From: Rebecca billardiae RCC1528
Lineage: Eukaryota; Haptophyta
Reading direction: 5' to 3'
Assembly (NCBI GenBank): GCA_965240325.2
Contig: OZ251243.1
Location: forward strand, 372,001-436,000
Length of the DNA: 64,000 nt
Part shown: positions 1 through 10,201 of the stretch, piece after piece
Layout: each line of letters starts with the position of its first letter
How positions within the stretch are numbered: position 1 is the first letter of the stretch
Translations under genes and position numbers: made by a program
Notes under the pieces: model-generated
Databases searched by the model: none
Told to the model about the DNA's origin: nothing
Seen by the model: the letters and a program-made list of their open reading frames with translations, nothing else

Positions 1-1651
1 GACCGCGTTCCGCGGTCCTTTTCCGTAGAACGAACGTATAGTTCAGGGCCCGCGGTGGCGGTGCACCCTCCATCGCAGTCGTCTATTGACAGACCCGGAG
101 TTGCATGCCCGTACAACTAGACTCCAGCGGCGCGCCGCCGCCCGCCGCGCCCGCCGGGGCGCGGGCCCATCGGCGCACTTCGCAGCCGCCGGCGCGGCGC
201 CGATTGTGTACAGGCGGATGCGACGAGGCGTGATCGACGCATGAGCGCGACTCCACGTGCACGCCAGGCCACGCGAAGCTGACAGCCAGGGAGCACGGTG
301 CGGGGCCGCGGATTCGTTCGGGCCGCTGCTGCTGACTGACCGCTGTCCCGCCGCGGGTCACCGCGCACCGCGGCAGCGCCAGGATAGTTAGGTGATTTGC
401 ACTGGTCCGAGTAGGGTTCGACCAGCGCCTGCGCGACGGCCGACAGGCGGGCGCGAGGCGTGATCGACGCATGAGCGCAACTCGACGTGCACGCCAGGCC
501 ACGCGGAGCTGACAGCCCGAGGGAGCACGGTGCCGAGGTCGGAGGTGCGACTGGGCACCAGTCACGGATCGTTCGCGCACGCCGCGCGTGCACGGGCTGA
601 CACACCTCGATCAGGCTCGGCACGCGTTGCAGAGGCACAGCCAGCTCTGGGGACGTCACGCACCACCGTCGCCCGCGCAGCTCGTCCTCCTCGTAGAGTA
701 CCGTTCAGTTCCGAGGCGTAGCCCTCGCTCAGAGTCGACCGTCGACGATGGACTCGGATCGTCGGCGCTCCCCGGAAAGGCATGGCAAGGGCGGCGCGTG
801 GTGAAGTCGAAGACTCAGAGATCGATCAGTCCGGCATCAGGCGCCGCTGCCCCCGAGCTTGCGAGAGCCCGAATACAGGGCGGCTGCCGCGGCGCGGCCG
901 GGGCGCCTAGGCCGCCGACCGGCGCGCGGCCGCGCGCAGGCATCGACACGGGGCGGCGGGGGCGCGCGGAGTGAGCGGGGGCACGAACGCGATGTCGACG
1001 GCAGTCGGGACCCGCCGCAGCCGCGCGCTCCAGGCGCAACTCGCCGCGCGCACCTGCCCATCGCCGTCCTCACCCGTCGGTCGCTCGTCAGCTCGCCTCA
1101 TCCTCTCGCGGTCTCGCCGCAGCCGTGGCGTAGAAAACGCGGGCCCGCGCGTCCCGGCTCCCGCTCCGGTGTCAGATAGTATTGAGATTCGCCGAGGTTG
1201 GCCCATCGGCTACTGACCCTTGCCTCGTCGGCTCCTGATACAGACACGGCGCGATTGAATAGTTGATTCAACTGATTCAAGGGACGTACATGGTCACATC
1301 GGTTCGCGGCAATCTCTATCTAGATACGTCATCGCTCCTTGGACCTTGCTGCAATCTCATTGGCCGGAAAAATCGCTTGTAACGGTTCGTTACGTTAGGG
1401 ATCCTAAATTAAGGGCGTGAAGTTTTTTGGACGGGCGTCACTCCACGCTTTACTATGAACTTGCCGTGGGCGCGACCTTTTTCGGCCGTGATGCATGTTA
1501 GAGAGGGTCTCAAAATTCGAAACTCGGTCTCCTCCAGCCATGAAAATCGTCCCCCGTCCCTTTTTTCTTGATCAAAGATCTTTTTGAAACGTTGTTCGGG
1601 CCCGCTGGTGCGGGCTCCACGCTGCGCGCTCCGCCCTGCACCGCGGGCCAT
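1..1651 (+). repeat. 1.6 kb dispersed repeat, copy 1
   Basis: The segment is matched in the same orientation by 60481-62084, with substitutions and many small indels. It opens with a perfect hairpin (GACCGCG, loop TTC, CGCGGTC) followed by a T-run and ends at a shared GCGGGCCAT. It contains its own duplication: a ~77 bp block at about 224-300 recurs at about 455-532. The two copies share no reading frame, because indels between them are not multiples of three. The window starts exactly at the repeat boundary, which may mean the contig begins here. No transposase or reverse transcriptase is seen; the family is unknown. Confidence 0.85.
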
Positions 1652-1689
1652 GAGTCCTTGTCAGGAGTGACCGTTCGACACGGCACACG

Positions 1690-2454
1690 ATGGCAGCCGA
1701 CGATCCGTCGAAGGCGGCGGCGCGCTCCATGTTGAGACCCCACGCGCTGCCGTCGCGCGTGCCCTTCTCCGAGCTGACGGAGCTCTCGCTCGCGACCGCA
1801 GTCTCGCACGACGTCGCCCGCCAGCGAGACAGCTGGCGCGCACAGTGCGACGCCGCCGAGCACGAGCTCGAGCTTCTCGAGGCGTCGACGGAGCGCACGG
1901 TGGCGCAGCTCGAGCAGCCGGTCGAGGCGGCGCTGCTGCTGCTCGGCCAGCTCACCGCGCTGCTCGCACGCGTGGAGGCGCAGGACGAGACCGCTCTCTC
2001 CACCGACGTGCGCGTGCTCGCCTCCGCGCTCGAGAGGGAGCGCGCGCGCGCCGCAACGCTCGCGCGCGAGCTAGAGGCTGAGCGCACGGCGCACGCAGAC
2101 ACGCGCGACCGGCTGGGGCGGTTCGAGGCCGCGGCGCTGCACGGCCAGCTCGGCGCCGTGGGCAGCGCAGGCGCACACGTGCGCACGTGGCGGCGGCCTC
2201 GGCTCGACCGCGCCGAGATGCACGCGCGCGCTGCGGCCGCATTCGCGCGCGCCGTCACGCGCCGCGCGCTACAGCACTGGTCCCGCGCGCACATGCGGCA
2301 GACTGTGATCCGACACTCGGCACTGGCGGGCGAGTACACGCAGCTGCGGCTGGCGATGCTCTCCTGGGCCTCGTACCTCAGCTGGAGGCGCGGCGAGGGC
2401 ACTGTCGTGCCGAGGCTGGTTGCCCGCACGGCCATCAGCGCCCGGCGCCGATGA
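1690..2454 (+). CDS. Predicted coiled-coil protein, function unknown
   Basis: Single-exon frame of 254 residues starting at an ATG 39 bases after the end of the 1.6 kb repeat, so its promoter would lie in repeat DNA. Residues about 45-165 are rich in Glu, Arg, Ala and Leu with heptad-like spacing, for example the LASALERERARAATLARELE stretch, suggesting a long coiled coil. The C-terminal third is Arg/Trp-rich with several Trp-Ser/Trp-Ala motifs. No enzymatic motif, signal peptide or membrane segment is visible. The stop codon lies in the first unit of a 46 bp tandem duplication. Coding status rests on frame length and amino-acid pattern only. Confidence 0.5.
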   Translation: MAADDPSKAAARSMLRPHALPSRVPFSELTELSLATAVSHDVARQRDSWRAQCDAAEHELELLEASTERTVAQLEQPVEAALLLLGQLTALLARVEAQDETALSTDVRVLASALERERARAATLARELEAERTAHADTRDRLGRFEAAALHGQLGAVGSAGAHVRTWRRPRLDRAEMHARAAAAFARAVTRRALQHWSRAHMRQTVIRHSALAGEYTQLRLAMLSWASYLSWRRGEGTVVPRLVARTAISARRR

Positions 2455-2541
2455 GGGCCGGACATGCCTCTCAATTCACGCGAGTCACACGAGCTGATGA
2501 GGGCCGGACATGCCTCTCACCTCACGCGAGTCACACGAGCT
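2450..2541 (+). repeat. 46 bp tandem duplication over a stop codon
   Basis: Two units of 46 bp (2450-2495 and 2496-2541), each starting GATGAGGGCCGGACATGCCT and differing at about one base. The first unit carries the TGA stop of the coiled-coil gene. Confidence 0.85.
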
Positions 2542-3915
2542 CTCGTCTGTCTGAGACCGAGTCTCGACGTCGCCAGGCCCGCGCGCGGACGCAGCGCAGC
2601 GCGAGTCCTCGGCGGTCCCGCTTTACTGGCTGCGATGATCAAGACGCATGGCAGAGGCGCGCTCTAGCACGCCGCGGCGCGCCTGCCGATGACGCCGTTT
2701 TCGGTCGCATCCTCACCGCTCTGCTCGGAATGTTCCGATGTCGCCTGTCGTCGATGGCCGCCCGAGACGACGCGACGGTCGTGGCGCCGGGCCGCCGCTG
2801 CGGGCGTCGCGCGACGGCCGACCGGGCCGACGGTGGCACCGGCGCCGGTCGCCCGGCCGCCTTACACGCCCGGGGCTGGGGCCGGTGGCCGGTTTCCCAG
2901 AGGCTGCCCGGTGCTGGCCGCGCATCACCGTTGCTGATCGGTCACCGGGGCCCGGTCACCGCGGAGTCCGCGGCGGGCCGCACTGCCGCAGCCGCTGGGC
3001 CTGGCGGCCCGGCGCGGCCTGGGGCGCCGGGCGCGGGCGCGCGCCGCCGGGTGATCTCACAGTGTAGACGTAGTCGGACCGTGATGATGATGATTGATGA
3101 TGCTGATGTCATGATGTGACAGCGGCTCGTATAACATGTCAACGGCGCATCATCACCGCCGGAATATATTATATATAATCATCAATCATACACGACCGGC
3201 CCCGGTCCGGCCGTCCGGCCGGCGTCGCCGTCTGCCGCGGACCGCACTCCCGTGACTCCGCAGACGGCATCAGCAGCCCGCACTGATGTCTGATCAGGGG
3301 CATCAGGGCATCATAACTCACTCATAAGTGATCATAACCCTGGGCGTCGCGTATATATAGTGAATGATCCGGGTCTCGGTATTGTCAGCATATATATATA
3401 TATATATTATAATGTCGATATATCTCTAGCTATAGCAGTGTCGTTTGTGACTGTCGTCAATACTATCGTCGTCAGTCTTCCTAAGGCTGTCTGTGTGTCT
3501 TACCCCATGTCCGACTGTGTCTCCCCACTCGCCAGACTGCCACGCCCACGCCCACGGCCCGCCGGCCACGGCGGTCGCTGAGCCTCGGTCTCGCAGCTGT
3601 CAACCGGTGCTCGAGCGGGCTTGGCGGCCGCCATACCCGCCCGCCCATGTGCCCGTGATGAACGGACTGGGAGCAGGCGCACCACTGCAGCACCACCACC
3701 CCCACGCCTCGACGATCTGCCAGCCGGAGCTGACACGCAGCTGTCAGCTGCCCCCAAATCTGCGTGCGCGCGGCCGCAACCATTGCGTCAGGTGTAGCGT
3801 CCGCGAGCGCGCTGCTCGCGAGCGACGACCTGGACGCGTCGTGCGGCGCCATAGAACCCAGCCCTCCTCCAATCGGGCCACGCACGCCGAGCCCCCGCCC
3901 GCCGGTGCGCGCCGC
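2542..3915. other. Gene-free stretch with microsatellites
   Basis: I see no supported gene. The stretch holds a GAT/GATGAT-rich patch near 3080-3118, AT-rich tracts near 3162-3185 and 3388-3412 ((AT)n), and otherwise GC-rich sequence with short frames on both strands that lack recognisable protein features. Confidence 0.5.
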
Positions 3916-4236
3916 CTAGCCTGTGCCATACGCTGAGCCCACATGCACCTGCGCAAAGTCTGCGCCGTTCGCCGTGCCGATGTCCACGACGGAGAAGCTG
4001 GCGCCGCCGATCTGCGCTGTGTTTATGATCGAGAAGTTGACTCCTTCGACTGCTCCGATATTTGCGAACGAGGCGTTGATGGCTGACGCGTTCCCTATGC
4101 CGATGCCGGAGACATTCGCTGCCTGTGCTGTGCCGACCGAGAATGCGTTCACGCTGAAGGCGGAGGCGGTGCCGATCTGCATGATGGCCGGGCCGTTCCA
4201 CCAGTACGCCTTCTTCATCTTCACCCATGGTGTCAT
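3916..4236 (-). CDS. Small protein of 13-residue solenoid-like repeats
   Basis: From the ATG at 4236 the frame gives 106 residues. Residues about 20-106 divide without gaps into six units of 13 residues and a partial seventh: IGTASAFSVNAFS, VGTAQAANVSGIG, IGNASAINASFAN, IGAVEGVNFSIIN, TAQIGGASFSVVD, IGTANGADFAQVH, VGSAYGTG. Position 1 is mostly Ile/Val and position 2 mostly Gly, with small polar and beta-branched residues elsewhere, as in beta-solenoids. The frame stays open upstream to 4449 but there begins only with GTG after an in-frame stop, so an upstream exon or the start MTPWVKMKK are the options. It diverges from the oxygenase gene at 4527. Family not recognised. Confidence 0.55.
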   Translation of the reverse strand: MTPWVKMKKAYWWNGPAIMQIGTASAFSVNAFSVGTAQAANVSGIGIGNASAINASFANIGAVEGVNFSIINTAQIGGASFSVVDIGTANGADFAQVHVGSAYGTG

Positions 4237-4526
4237 GGTGTCGCGCGCGTACGCCGAGCGGAGGGCGCCCGAGGGTCGCGGTGTCCAAAGCTGATCGGGG
4301 TCGACGGTGGTGCCGTCGACAAGGCAGTGAACTTTGAGAGACTGCTGGCCAATTACGGTACGAGTACAACTGGGTCCCTCCGCTGCTCGGTCGCTCGTCG
4401 TCGCAAGTCTCGCGACGATTCGCTCGTACAAAGATGAAAGATGCGCCACCGGAAAGGCTGCTGGAAACAGCTCGCGCGTGTTCCAGACGGCTGCTCATCT
4501 TCGAATCAGGTCCCGGTGTTTGAGTG

Positions 4527-5504
4527 ATGCTCTTTCGGGTTGTCCGGACACATGGGGACGTTGGCTGTAAGAAACCGGACTTCAACGGCGATGGCGGCCG
4601 CGCAGGCGAGGCCAGCCTGAACGTCGTCTGCCCGATGCTCGCGACGGCGCTCGTGACCGCGCTGTGCGCGAGCTCGAGCGTGCTCGCCCGGCGCCTGCTG
4701 CACAACCAGCTCCCGCCGTCCGCCGTCAACGCGCGCACTCTCGTGCACTCGCTGCCGATGGACGCCGACAGCGTGTCGCGCGCGCTGGTCGCGCTCGAGG
4801 GGCGAGCGCCCCTGCGCACCGAGCGCGCCGTGCTGAGCCCGGCGCAGTGCAAAGCGCTCATCCGGTGGGCGCGGCCTCGGATCGACGGGCGCACGCTCGA
4901 CAGCGTCGACGGCGAGCCCGAGTGCCAGGTCACCGTCGATGTGTGCGCCCTGCGCACGCTGCTCGGCAACGAGACCGTAGGCCGGCTGTGCGCGCTCGGC
5001 GTCTCCGACGACCGCAAGCCGCGGCCGTACTCGGCCTTCGTGCGCAAGTACTCGCCCACAACACGGCGCGTCCTCCTCCCGTTCCACGTCGACACCAACG
5101 CGTACACGCTCAACCTCGCGCTCACGGCCGACGCGGACGTGCGCGGAGGCCGGCTGCTCGCGCTGCACGAGGGCCGCGTGCGCGAGCTGCCGCGCGCCGC
5201 AGGCGACGCGGTGCTGCACGACCGGCACGTGTGCCACGCGGTGACGGCCGTGCGCGAGGGCACGCGCTTCTCGCTCGTCCTCTTCTTCTACGACGAGGTA
5301 CGCCGCAGCCGCGGCGCAGATGGCACCCAGCGCCGCTCGGCGCGCCCGGCCGCGACCGCGAGGCACCGCTTGCCAGCGCAGCCGCCTTCAAAGCGGCCAA
5401 AGCGCTTGCGTGCCGCCTCATCGCCGGTGGGCAAGGCTACGCGCCGGCGGGCAGGTGGCGCGCCCACAGCGGGCAACAGTGATGCCTCCCGCGGGCGGCG
5501 GTGA
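4527..5504 (+). CDS. 2-oxoglutarate/Fe(II) dioxygenase, prolyl 4-hydroxylase-like
   Basis: A 325-residue protein with the double-stranded beta-helix core of the prolyl 4-hydroxylase superfamily: the iron-binding pair in PFHVDTNAYTLNLAL (H, D), a distal His in HDRHVCHAV, and the 2-oxoglutarate-binding Arg in GTRFSLVLFFYDEV. Such enzymes hydroxylate a substrate using O2 and 2-oxoglutarate; the substrate here cannot be told. An in-frame TGA at 4521 makes ATG 4527 the first possible start. ATG 4635 (MLATALVTALCASSSVLARR) would give a signal-peptide-like N-terminus and is an equally good start. The tail after the catalytic core is Arg/Lys/Pro-rich, with PSKRPKRLR resembling a nuclear localisation signal. 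Confidence 0.8.
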   Translation: MLFRVVRTHGDVGCKKPDFNGDGGRAGEASLNVVCPMLATALVTALCASSSVLARRLLHNQLPPSAVNARTLVHSLPMDADSVSRALVALEGRAPLRTERAVLSPAQCKALIRWARPRIDGRTLDSVDGEPECQVTVDVCALRTLLGNETVGRLCALGVSDDRKPRPYSAFVRKYSPTTRRVLLPFHVDTNAYTLNLALTADADVRGGRLLALHEGRVRELPRAAGDAVLHDRHVCHAVTAVREGTRFSLVLFFYDEVRRSRGADGTQRRSARPAATARHRLPAQPPSKRPKRLRAASSPVGKATRRRAGGAPTAGNSDASRGRR

Positions 5505-6755
5505 CTGGCGCGCCGACTGACGGGATCCACACGGCTCATCCGCCGATCCGGCGTGCGCATGACTGTGCCTCCACACGCCAAAGCCCGGACTCTACTGCTG
5601 CATATATTAATGATGTAATCCGTCCTCGTCAGGCTTCGTCTCATGTGTATTTATCAGCAGAGCCTAATAGCGGCGATCGATCATCGACGAGCCGCACTAG
5701 TTTCTGAGTGTCGTCACAGCGCGCCGGCCTTCGGCTTCGCCCCGGCTTCGCCTTTGGAGTTTGGGCCGGCTCCCGCGGCGATAGCGGCAGTAGCGCTGCT
5801 GCCGACTGACAGTGCGGAGCCTGAGTATAAAAGTCAGTCAGGCGGCCGCTACCGTGTGAACTCGTCCCGCGGGTGCGGCGAGTTGACGAGTCACACAGTC
5901 ACCTAGTCTCACTGTGACTGAGTCACTACGTCGTACGCGCCTGGCATAGTAAAGTCCTATCCGCCAGTATCCCGCCGTACATATGATCCGCCGTATCCGC
6001 GGTGCCGATCGGACGCGACGAAGTGACAGCTGAGACTCGTCCTGAGACTCCTGACTGAGTGGCTGATGAGTCTGATGAGACTGAGCATCAGCCCTCCTAG
6101 TCCTACTCCTAGATTCACGCATACGACTCTGCACTCACTCAACCGGGCTGCGTCGCGTGGCCGGCCGTGCCGCGTGCGTGCATGCCCCACCGCGCGGCGC
6201 CTGGGCCCCAGCTGTTTACGAGTGTGTGTCAGTCTGTAGCTACTAAAGACTCAGATCAGAGTGACGACGACATTGCCAATCTAGTGACGATATGATAGTG
6301 AGTCCGACGGCCATCACGTCACTCGATCACAACCACGAGTCCATCACTCGGACACTCAACGACCACGACCACGTCCATGACGTCCAACTCCACGCGACCG
6401 CCATACAATGACTCGATGATCGTCCGCCAGCAGCGCTGGCAGTGGCAGCGCTCGGGCCCGCGCTCGGCCCGCCGGGCCGCACCATTGGCAGCACGGTGCC
6501 ACGGTCCCACAACTCCCGGTCAGCCGGTCAGGGCCGGCCACCCCGGGCCCGCGGCGGCTCGGCCCGCGGGCGCGAGTCACCTCGCCCTCGGGCTCGGGCT
6601 CGGCCGGCTCGGGCACCGCCTCACTGAGACCGGTCACTAGTCTACTGTGACGACTGAGTCTGACGGTCGCTAGTCGCGCCGCCGCTGGCGGCGCGCCGCT
6701 GGCCCTGCAGGCCTGCAGGCCCTGGCGGGGTACTACCGTCTGAGTACCGACAGTG
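5505..6755. other. Gene-free stretch
   Basis: No supported gene. A canonical TATAAAA element sits at about 5825-5831 with no convincing frame downstream. The rest is mixed-composition sequence with many GACTGAGT-like short motifs. Confidence 0.45.
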
Positions 6756-7700
6756 TATATATATGTGGGGTTATTGGTGCAATAACTGATTGTCTAAGAG
6801 GACGACACGGACGCCAGGCGCCAGCGCCGCTCATCAGCTCCATCGCCCTCTACCGGACCATGGCCTCAACGAGCTGCTCCCGGACAAACAGTCCGTCCGG
6901 CATTTTCTGTTACCGGCCAAAGATCTCCGATCGCCATCATCGGCTTCTCGGGCTCTGCAGCCGTGGCGCGGGCATCCAGCCATGTCGCGTCCTGCGTCGC
7001 CGGCGGCTGCGGCTCGCACGCGGGTGGCGCGTCGCGTGCACCGACCAACATCTTTCGGCAGCGGCATGCCCACCGCATCTGCTGCCGCTCGCCTTTGCAT
7101 GAGGACACGTAAATCCCACTGAGTAGGAACACAGGCAGCCGCCTCGGCATCGACATGCCAGGCGGCGTGCCCACCTTCGGCCAGCAGTTGGCGTCGGCGT
7201 TCGCGAGGACGGCTAGACATATATATATATATATATGTGGGGTTATTGGTACAATAACTGATTGTCTAAGAGGACGACAAGAACGCCGGGCGCCAGCGCC
7301 GCTCATCAGCCACATCGCCCTCTACCAGACCATCGCCTCAAAGGGCGCTGCTCCCGGACAAACCGTCTGTCCGGGTTGTTCTGCCGCCCAGGAGATCGAT
7401 TTCCGGCGCCGGCCTCTGCCGCCTGCTTCGCCAGGCGCGGCGTGCGAGATGGCTCCAGCCAAGCTCGTCCTGCGTCGCCGGCGGCGGCGGCTCGCACGCG
7501 GGTGGCGCGTCGCGTGCACCGACCAACATCTTTCGGCACCCACCGCATCTGCTGCCGCTCGCCAAGGCATGAGGACACGTAAATCCCACTGAGTAGGAAC
7601 ACACGCAGCCGCCTCGGCATCGACATGCCAGGCGGCGTGCCCACCTTCGGCCAGCAGTTGGCGTCGGCGTTCACGAGGACGGCTAGACATATATATATAC
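6756..7700. repeat. Two ~454 bp units, each bounded by (AT)n
   Basis: Unit 1 (6766-7219) and unit 2 (7237-7689) are diverged direct copies, both starting GTGGGGTTATTGG and ending GACGGCTAGACAT. (AT)n tracts lie before, between and after them. Each unit begins with a perfect 7 bp stem: GTTATTG/CAATAAC around loop GTG in unit 1 (6771-6787) and GTA in unit 2 (7242-7258). Reading frames in the units start only at TTG and are not conserved, so they are taken as non-coding. They behave like elements inserted in a TA microsatellite, or one element amplified between such tracts. Confidence 0.8.
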
Positions 7701-8044
7701 TTATAACTGTATCGTCATCTGTGACTGTAGCTAGCTGCTAGCGATGCGCAAAAGCCGCATCAAGGTACTCAGAGTAGGCCGGCGAGCCGCCGGCTCATCG
7801 TCGGAGTGTGCTGTGTGGCAGCAAGGCGGAGCCCTTGCGGCATTGTCGTGGCGGGCAGCATTCTTCATTGCGCGCCACCATCGCAGCATGATGGCGGTGG
7901 CAACGGCAGACCAAGCTGCGCCTGCTGCCAACCGCCCGGCCGCACGTCCCGAGACGATCCGAGGGCCGCCGAATCGAGCGCGTGAGACGTGCCCGCCCCC
8001 AGCCGGCCGGCGCCGCCGAGGCCGCCCAATCCGCTGTGTGCGCC
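7701..8044. other. Intergenic, nothing recognised
   Basis: Between the tandem repeat and the 3' end of the GMP reductase gene. No gene or RNA signature is visible. Confidence 0.5.
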
Positions 8045-9199
8045 TCACTTGGTGCCAGGCTTGGTCAGGTCATATGTGCCGAACACGGGGTTGAGCTGCA
8101 TCGTGACGCGCACGAACGAGGTGCGCCGCCCCATCTCCTTGAGCGTCGCCGCGCCCACGTACGTGCACGCCGAGCGCAGCCCGCCGAGCAGGTCGAGGAT
8201 CGTCGGCTCGACCGGCCCCTTGTACGGCACCTCAACCGTCTTGCCCTCGGACGAGCGGTACTCGGCGACGCCGCCGGCGTGCTTGCCCATCGCGGTGGAG
8301 GAGGACATGCCGTAGAAGAGCTTGTACGCCCGGCCGTCGCGCTCGACGAACTCGCCCGCCGCCTCGTCGTGCCCGGCGAACATGCCGCCGCACATGATGA
8401 AGTCCGCGCCCGCGCCGAACGCCTTTGCCGCGTCGCCCGGGCAGGTGATGCCGCCGTCGGCGATGATGTGCCCGCCCAACCCGTGCGCGGCGTCGGCGCA
8501 CTCGATGACGGCGGAGAGCTGCGGGTAGCCCACGCCGGTCTGCTTCCGCGTGGTGCACACCGAGCCCGGCCCGATCCCCACCTTCACCACGTCCGCGCCG
8601 TTCAGGATGAGCTCCTCCGTCATCTCGTTGGTCACGACGTTGCCCGCGATGATCGTGCGGTCGGGGTGCTTGCGGCGCACCTCCTTCACCACGGCGACGA
8701 AGCCCTCGGAGTAGCCGTTCGCCACGTCGAGGCAGATGGTCGTCACGGTCGGGCACTTTGCGATGATCTTGTCCACCTTCTCCAGGTCCGACTTGCTCGT
8801 GCCCGCGCTGACCGCGACGAAGGGGACCACGTCCGGCTGCTCCTCGCAGAAGCGCGCCCACTCGTCGAGCGAGTAGTGCTTGTGGATGGCGACCATGCAC
8901 TGGTGCTTGGCGAAGACCTTGGCCATGTCGAAGGTGCCCACCGTGTCCATGTTCGCCACGACGAGCGGCACGCCCGTCCATTCCCGGCCCGACCACTTGA
9001 AGCGGAACGTGCGAGCGAGCGTCACCTGCTTGCGCGACGTGAGCGTCGAGCGCTTCGGGCGGATGAGCACGTCCTTGAAGTCGAGCTTTATCTCCTCCTC
9101 GATTCGCACCGCGTGCGCAACGCCCGCGCCGCTCGCGAGCGCCGCCGCGCCCGCGGCGACGCGTGGGAGCAGCCGCCGAAGCAAATTTCCGGCGGCCAT
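8045..9199 (-). CDS. GMPR: GMP reductase
   Basis: A 384-residue single-exon protein of the IMPDH/GMPR family. It converts GMP to IMP with NADPH, releasing ammonia, in purine salvage. Visible signatures are [16 protein letters not shown] near the N-terminus, [36 protein letters not shown] with the catalytic Cys, [24 protein letters not shown], and [10 protein letters not shown]. There is no CBS pair, and the [13 protein letters not shown] signature and length (about 350 usual) favour GMP reductase over IMP dehydrogenase. The first ~35 residues ([24 protein letters not shown]) are an Arg/Ala/Leu extension that could be a mitochondrial presequence. It diverges from the ASCH gene 483 bp upstream. 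Confidence 0.93.
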   Translation of the reverse strand: MAAGNLLRRLLPRVAAGAAALASGAGVAHAVRIEEEIKLDFKDVLIRPKRSTLTSRKQVTLARTFRFKWSGREWTGVPLVVANMDTVGTFDMAKVFAKHQCMVAIHKHYSLDEWARFCEEQPDVVPFVAVSAGTSKSDLEKVDKIIAKCPTVTTICLDVANGYSEGFVAVVKEVRRKHPDRTIIAGNVVTNEMTEELILNGADVVKVGIGPGSVCTTRKQTGVGYPQLSAVIECADAAHGLGGHIIADGGITCPGDAAKAFGAGADFIMCGGMFAGHDEAAGEFVERDGRAYKLFYGMSSSTAMGKHAGGVAEYRSSEGKTVEVPYKGPVEPTILDLLGGLRSACTYVGAATLKEMGRRTSFVRVTMQLNPVFGTYDLTKPGTK

Positions 9200-9682
9200 C
9201 CTCGTCGACGGCCTCGCGCTCGGGCAGCGCGTTGATTGCGCACGTGCTGTCTGCAGTTTACTGAGCTCGGCCCCTGACAGTTATGACGTACATAGTTACG
9301 AGCACAGTAACACAGTACTGTAAGTAAGTATCGTACAGTTTACTATGTTTTAACGTGCACACTTGGTTAAGGCGTGATTGACGCCATCCAACACTGCACA
9401 AAGACACCGCCACAAAACAGACCGGCGCAGGCAGGTGAGGGGCGCGTTGCCGCACCTCATCGAGGCGGCCATTGCAGCAAGCGGCCGCCCCGCGCTCGGA
9501 GGCACGCGCTCGGGAGCGCGCTCTGACACCACACGGGGAGGGTGCTGCACCTGGATGTTGTATCCCAGCCACCTCGAGAGTGCAGCCGCGCCAAACACCT
9601 GCCTGCGCTGTGAGCGACGCCACGTCGACTGATCGAGCCCCAGCCGAAGGGAAGAAGTATCCGGTAACGGTGTACAATAAGG
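9200..9682. other. Divergent intergenic region with a dispersed repeat
   Basis: Lies between the starts of GMP reductase (minus) and the ASCH gene (plus), so it should hold both promoters. About 9430-9612 matches about 35452-35743, including GCACCTCATCGAGGCGGCCA and the CCAAACACCTGCCTGCGCTG end. Confidence 0.6.
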
Positions 9683-10201
9683 ATGGCTGGCCGCGAACGC
9701 GTGTGCGCGTGCCGTTGCTTGGGGTGCGCCGCGGCCGGCCGTCACCTGAACCACCGGAGAAACGCCACGTGCTGCTTCGTCCCCGGCGAGAGCGGCGAGC
9801 TCGGACTCCCACCGACCAGCTGCGACGCCGCGGCGGTCGTCGACTTGCACGTCGCAGAGCCGTGGGCCGGGCACATTGCGGCCGGGCGTAAGACTGTCGA
9901 GGGGCGGCTGCGGCGCGGGTTGTACGCAGGGCTCGCGCCCGGGGACACGATCCGCGTCAACGGCGACGCTCTTTGCACCGTCACGCGCGTCAGCCACTAC
10001 GCCACGCTCGAGGAGTACCTCGGCGCGGAGGGCCTGGCCGCCACGCTGCCGGGCGTGACCAGCATTGAGGACGGCGTGCGCGTGTACAGGCAGTTCTACG
10101 CGGAGGAGGACGAGCGCGCGCACGGCGTGCTGGCGATCGAGTTGGCCAGATCGGCGCATGATGGCTCGACCCAGCTCACCTCCACTCGCAGCGAGAGATG
10201 A
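9683..10201 (+). CDS. ASCH-domain protein
   Basis: A 172-residue protein. Residues about 53-155 fit the ASCH (PUA-like) fold: DLHVAEPWAGHIAAGRKTVE, then GLAPGDTIRVNG and a Tyr/Glu-rich turn before VRVYRQFYAEEDERAHGVLAIEL. ASCH domains are thought to bind RNA or modified nucleic acids; the E-x-R/K pocket residues of the family appear as GRKTVEGR. The N-terminal ~45 residues hold several Cys (CACRCLGC) that could bind a metal but match no named zinc finger. The ATG follows directly on the shared repeat segment upstream. No operon-like neighbour. Confidence 0.72.
   Translation: MAGRERVCACRCLGCAAAGRHLNHRRNATCCFVPGESGELGLPPTSCDAAAVVDLHVAEPWAGHIAAGRKTVEGRLRRGLYAGLAPGDTIRVNGDALCTVTRVSHYATLEEYLGAEGLAATLPGVTSIEDGVRVYRQFYAEEDERAHGVLAIELARSAHDGSTQLTSTRSER

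Noticed and set aside
83-1280. Several 60-180 residue frames in the 1.6 kb repeat, similar ones in 60521-61775
   Set aside because: Frames are not kept between the two copies because indels are not multiples of three.
6790-7592. Frames starting MSKRTTRTPG in the tandem ~454 bp units
   Set aside because: The start is TTG, and the two units diverge by frameshifts.
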